Shown one piece after another: positions 63,201 to 64,000 of a DNA stretch of 64,000 nucleotides. The position numbers and the translations under genes were made by a program. Positions within the stretch are counted from its first letter, which is position 1, and each line of letters begins with the position of its first letter. Where the stretch lies: contig OX123187.2 in NCBI GenBank assembly GCA_944739405.2, forward strand, positions 38,420,394 through 38,484,393, read 5' to 3'. The notes beneath the pieces were generated by a model that saw only the letters and a list, made by a program, of their open reading frames with translations, ran no database searches and was not told the DNA's origin. This DNA is from Euclidia mi (taxonomy: Eukaryota; Arthropoda; Insecta; Lepidoptera; Erebidae).

Positions 63201-63839
63201 TAGCTATAATACAATGGCCATATTTTCAACCAGTCAAATAAGACACTTTTAAGGAAACGTCAAACTCAATCTCTTTCTTACGAAATATGCAGTAGCGACC
63301 ACAGAGTACCTTTGTATATAGGAGGTAGCGACCACAGAACACCATATACCCTGACGGGGTAGCGACGTTATAATTTTTCCTATCAAACGGCACTTAATAG
63401 GTACTTATTATTAATAAATTGGCAATGAAACGCCGCCATTTAATGTAAAATGGTGTTTAATGTAAAGTGGTGAAAGTAAAATGGTGTTTGTAATATTAAT
63501 TAATGAATAAATTTTGGCATGTTTTACTACAGAGAAAGAATAAGAAAGAAAGAGAGATTTTTTCTTCCAGATTGTATGCTACATATTTGCTTTCACTTTC
63601 ATACTTTACTTCTAAAGCACTATTTGTCCTCCAGACCATTTCAACCGGTGGCCTTGAGTATGATGCTGACGTATTGGGAACCAGGGTCAAACATGACGTA
63701 CGAACAAGTGGTGTACTGCGCGACAGCCGTCATTGTGCTCGCTGTTTTGAACGCATTCCTAACACACCACAGCACTTACTCCACTCAACAGTTCGGAATG
63801 AAAGTTCGCATTGCCGCTTGCTCACTTATATATAGAAAG
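54026..63839 (+). CDS. ABCC/MRP4-like transporter, 5' part (exons 1-3)
   Basis: Exons 54026-54246, 62928-63062 and 63635-63839 join in phase (AA|A, AA|A) into 187 codons; the gene continues past the window. The product is the N-terminal part of a full-size ABC transporter of subfamily C. A basic cytosolic start leads into ANFFSKLCFCWMMPTFWRGY, then FEADLAEPKDNHLSEKLGDR. Exon 2 follows with ADKQGRKPSLLRAMTKTFWM and a first membrane segment (GVMFFLQGLIVK). Exon 3 holds QPVALSMMLTYW, a second membrane segment (VVYCATAVIVLAVLNAFL) and GMKVRIAACSLIYRK, the conserved intracellular loop of ABCC proteins. Expected role: ATP-driven export of organic anions or conjugates across the plasma membrane. The ATP-binding domains are not in view. 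Confidence 0.93.
54598..54966 (-). mobile_element. tRNA-derived SINE (ATG-tail family)
   Basis: Minus-strand copy: AGCGTTATCCCAGTTTCAAT, CCACGGAGCGACTGCCTGTC, GACGGCTTAACGTGCTCTCC, CACATAACTCCGAAAAGTCA and the inverted head GTGGATTCGAACCCGATACC. Nearly complete. Confidence 0.88.
55597..55659. repeat. 31-bp perfect palindrome, 1-nt centre
   Basis: 55597-55627 is the exact reverse complement of 55629-55659, with a single A at the centre. Confidence 0.95.
56085..56125. repeat. 18-bp perfect hairpin, 5-nt loop
   Basis: 56085-56102 pairs exactly with 56108-56125, loop GAATA. Confidence 0.93.
57430..57858 (+). pseudogene. RTE-type LINE C-terminal fragment
   Basis: The frame encodes AEIIMLRLMCGVTRMDRIRN, SRLAWYGHVMRRDEMYVG, GRQGRGRPRKRWMDRVRMDM and DREVWR, the classic C-terminal tail of RTE LINEs. 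It is followed by a 3' UTR containing ATTGGGACCAGGGCAAG and an ATGATGATGAG tail. No RT catalytic region, so 5'-truncated. Confidence 0.86.
57863..58283 (+). mobile_element. tRNA-derived SINE, 5'-truncated, split by a MITE
   Basis: ACCTTCTAAATAAACTGACA, CCATGGAATATCGCTATCGC, CAGTCGCTCTGTGGAAAAGC, then after the insertion TTAGACTAGTAAGCGGACCC and AACTGGGATACCGCTAAGAG. Matches the 3' half of 18242-19075. Confidence 0.85.
57985..58233. mobile_element. 249-bp MITE with short TIRs and CTGG duplication
   Basis: The left end GGGGCGATTCAGAATCGTTC mirrors the right end GAATGTTACGATA-type sequence (…CATTCTGAATCGGCCTG): the shared TIR core is CGATTCAGAAT followed by TNCGATA. It is flanked by CTGG at 57981-57984 and 58234-58237 inside the SINE. 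No ORF. Family not identified. Confidence 0.75.
58437..58815 (-). mobile_element. tRNA-derived SINE (ATG-tail family), complete
   Basis: Near-identical to 54598-54966. Ends at the inverted head CTCTGCATGGCAGTCTGTTG and CCACTCGGCTATCGC (box A inverted). Confidence 0.9.
58820..59250. other. Gene-free AT-rich intronic stretch
   Basis: Nothing recognised. Confidence 0.45.
59255..59350 (+). mobile_element. Helitron-like fragment
   Basis: ATATATAAAATGATTTCG, AACTGACTGACAGACAATGC and ACAGCCGAAACAATTA match the 5' part of the 13487-13696 family. The 3' part is missing. Confidence 0.6.
59710..60930 (+). mobile_element. Helitron-like element carrying a 111-bp minisatellite
   Basis: Starts TCCTACTCCTACTAATATTA and ATAAATGTGAAAGTTTG, then GGATTTGGATGAAACTTTAC, followed by about eight 111-bp units (about 60045-60930). 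Each unit has TCCAAGATGGCCGCCGCCAC, AAAATGGCGGATTAC, CAATATGGGTATCAAATGAA and GAATAGAGCTCACTATGAAA. Inverted relative to 43865-44998. Because 111 bp is 37 codons, the minus strand is open through the array (about 210 codons). That is a periodicity effect, not evidence for a gene. Confidence 0.82.
61060..62927. other. Rest of ABCC intron 1, no gene seen
   Basis: No exon. Contains a 16-bp hairpin (61870-61906) and CCGTGGGTGTCATAAGAGGC near 61408, a short piece of the long SINE. There is a second degraded trace near 62280. Confidence 0.5.
61870..61906. repeat. 16-bp perfect hairpin, 5-nt loop
   Basis: 61870-61885 pairs exactly with 61891-61906, loop AGCAC. Confidence 0.92.
62928..63062 (+). CDS. 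ABCC transporter exon 2
   Basis: 135 nt, acceptor ATCGTTTCAG, donor GTGAGT. Encodes KWLEEIALADKQGRKPSLL, RAMTKTFWMSYAPSG and VMFFLQGLIV. Enters and leaves in phase 2, matching its neighbours. An ATG-initiated alternative frame (62886) is a shadow. Confidence 0.93.
63063..63634 (+). other. ABCC intron 2
   Basis: Contains a 28-bp near-perfect hairpin (63137-63197) and GTAGCGACCACAGA repeated twice (about 63293, 63327). No coding sequence supported. Confidence 0.6.
63137..63197. repeat. 28-bp hairpin, one mismatch, 5-nt loop
   Basis: 63137-63164 pairs with 63170-63197 apart from one base, loop AAGGT. Confidence 0.92.
63635..63839 (+). CDS. ABCC transporter exon 3
   Basis: 205 nt, acceptor TTTGTCCTCCAG, donor GTAAGA. 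Encodes PFQPVALSMMLTYWEPGSNM, YEQVVYCATAVIVLAVLNAF, and QQFGMKVRIAACSLIYRK. Ends in phase 0. The remaining 161 bp of the window are intron. Confidence 0.93.
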
Positions 63840-64000
63840 GTAAGATGCATACATGTTTAACATAACTAGAGAAAAATTACTTGCTTCAGAGTGTCTTAAG
63901 AACTGGTACATAACATCTGCCTTAAGGTTTACTGGGGTTCGTTGGGTGTTGTATGAAGTATTTGATGGTGATATAAATTTCAGCAATTTTGTTAATTAGG

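Noticed and set aside
1..64000. CRISPR array, prokaryotic operon or defence system
   Set aside because: No evenly spaced identical repeats with unique spacers. The gene structure is intron-containing and the repeats are insect-type.

Overview
This is AT-rich eukaryotic DNA from an insect, almost certainly a moth or butterfly (Lepidoptera). The evidence is spliced genes with short phase-compatible exons, long introns, an insect-type ABCC transporter, and a dense load of repeats typical of lepidopteran genomes: tRNA-derived SINEs with (TATG)n or (ATG)n tails, Helitron-like short elements ending in CTAGT, and RTE, R1, CR1/Jockey and BEL/Pao remnants. No operon, rRNA gene, bona fide tRNA gene or CRISPR array is visible.

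Two host genes can be assembled. (1) A minus-strand gene at about 15917-2366 is built here from 12 exons whose splice phases agree and whose coding lengths sum to 5544 nt (1847 residues plus stop). Its first third is coiled coil and its last exon encodes about 1.12k residues with repeated Cys-x-Cys motifs. I do not recognise the family. An extra exon with ATG and consensus donor lies just upstream (16031-16118) but does not join cleanly. (2) A plus-strand gene starts at 54026 and runs off the right edge. Three exons (54026-54246, 62928-63062, 63635-63839) join in phase into the first 187 residues of an ABCC/MRP4-like transporter. Its first intron is 8.7 kb and full of repeats.

The rest is mobile-element territory. 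1-1.6 kb holds a LINE reverse-transcriptase remnant. 13-25 kb holds SINEs, Helitron-like pieces, a hAT-type MITE inside a SINE and a GC-rich block. 25.3-26.8 kb is a 5'-truncated R1-type LINE with an 18-bp target duplication. 28.4-29.9 kb is a decayed DDE transposase. 30.7-40.0 kb is a large inverted duplication. Its arms (about 1.45 kb when insertions are subtracted) each carry a P-element-like THAP exon. One arm is interrupted by a 963-bp TRIM-like LTR element and the other by a 4.75-kb internally deleted BEL/Pao element, and each arm preserves the empty site of the other's insertion. 40-47 kb holds two copies of a LINE-endonuclease-containing unit, one split by a 1.8-kb DNA transposon, plus a 111-112-bp minisatellite. 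49.5-52.6 kb holds a nearly whole P-element/THAP9-like transposase gene with a few lesions. A second copy of the minisatellite lies at 59.7-60.9 kb.

A further recurring feature is a scatter of perfect or near-perfect short hairpins (10-36 bp arms, 1-10 nt loops) at otherwise unrelated sites, consistent with template-switch (snap-back) mutations.

All calls come from reading the sequence. Family names rest on remembered motifs and no search was run.
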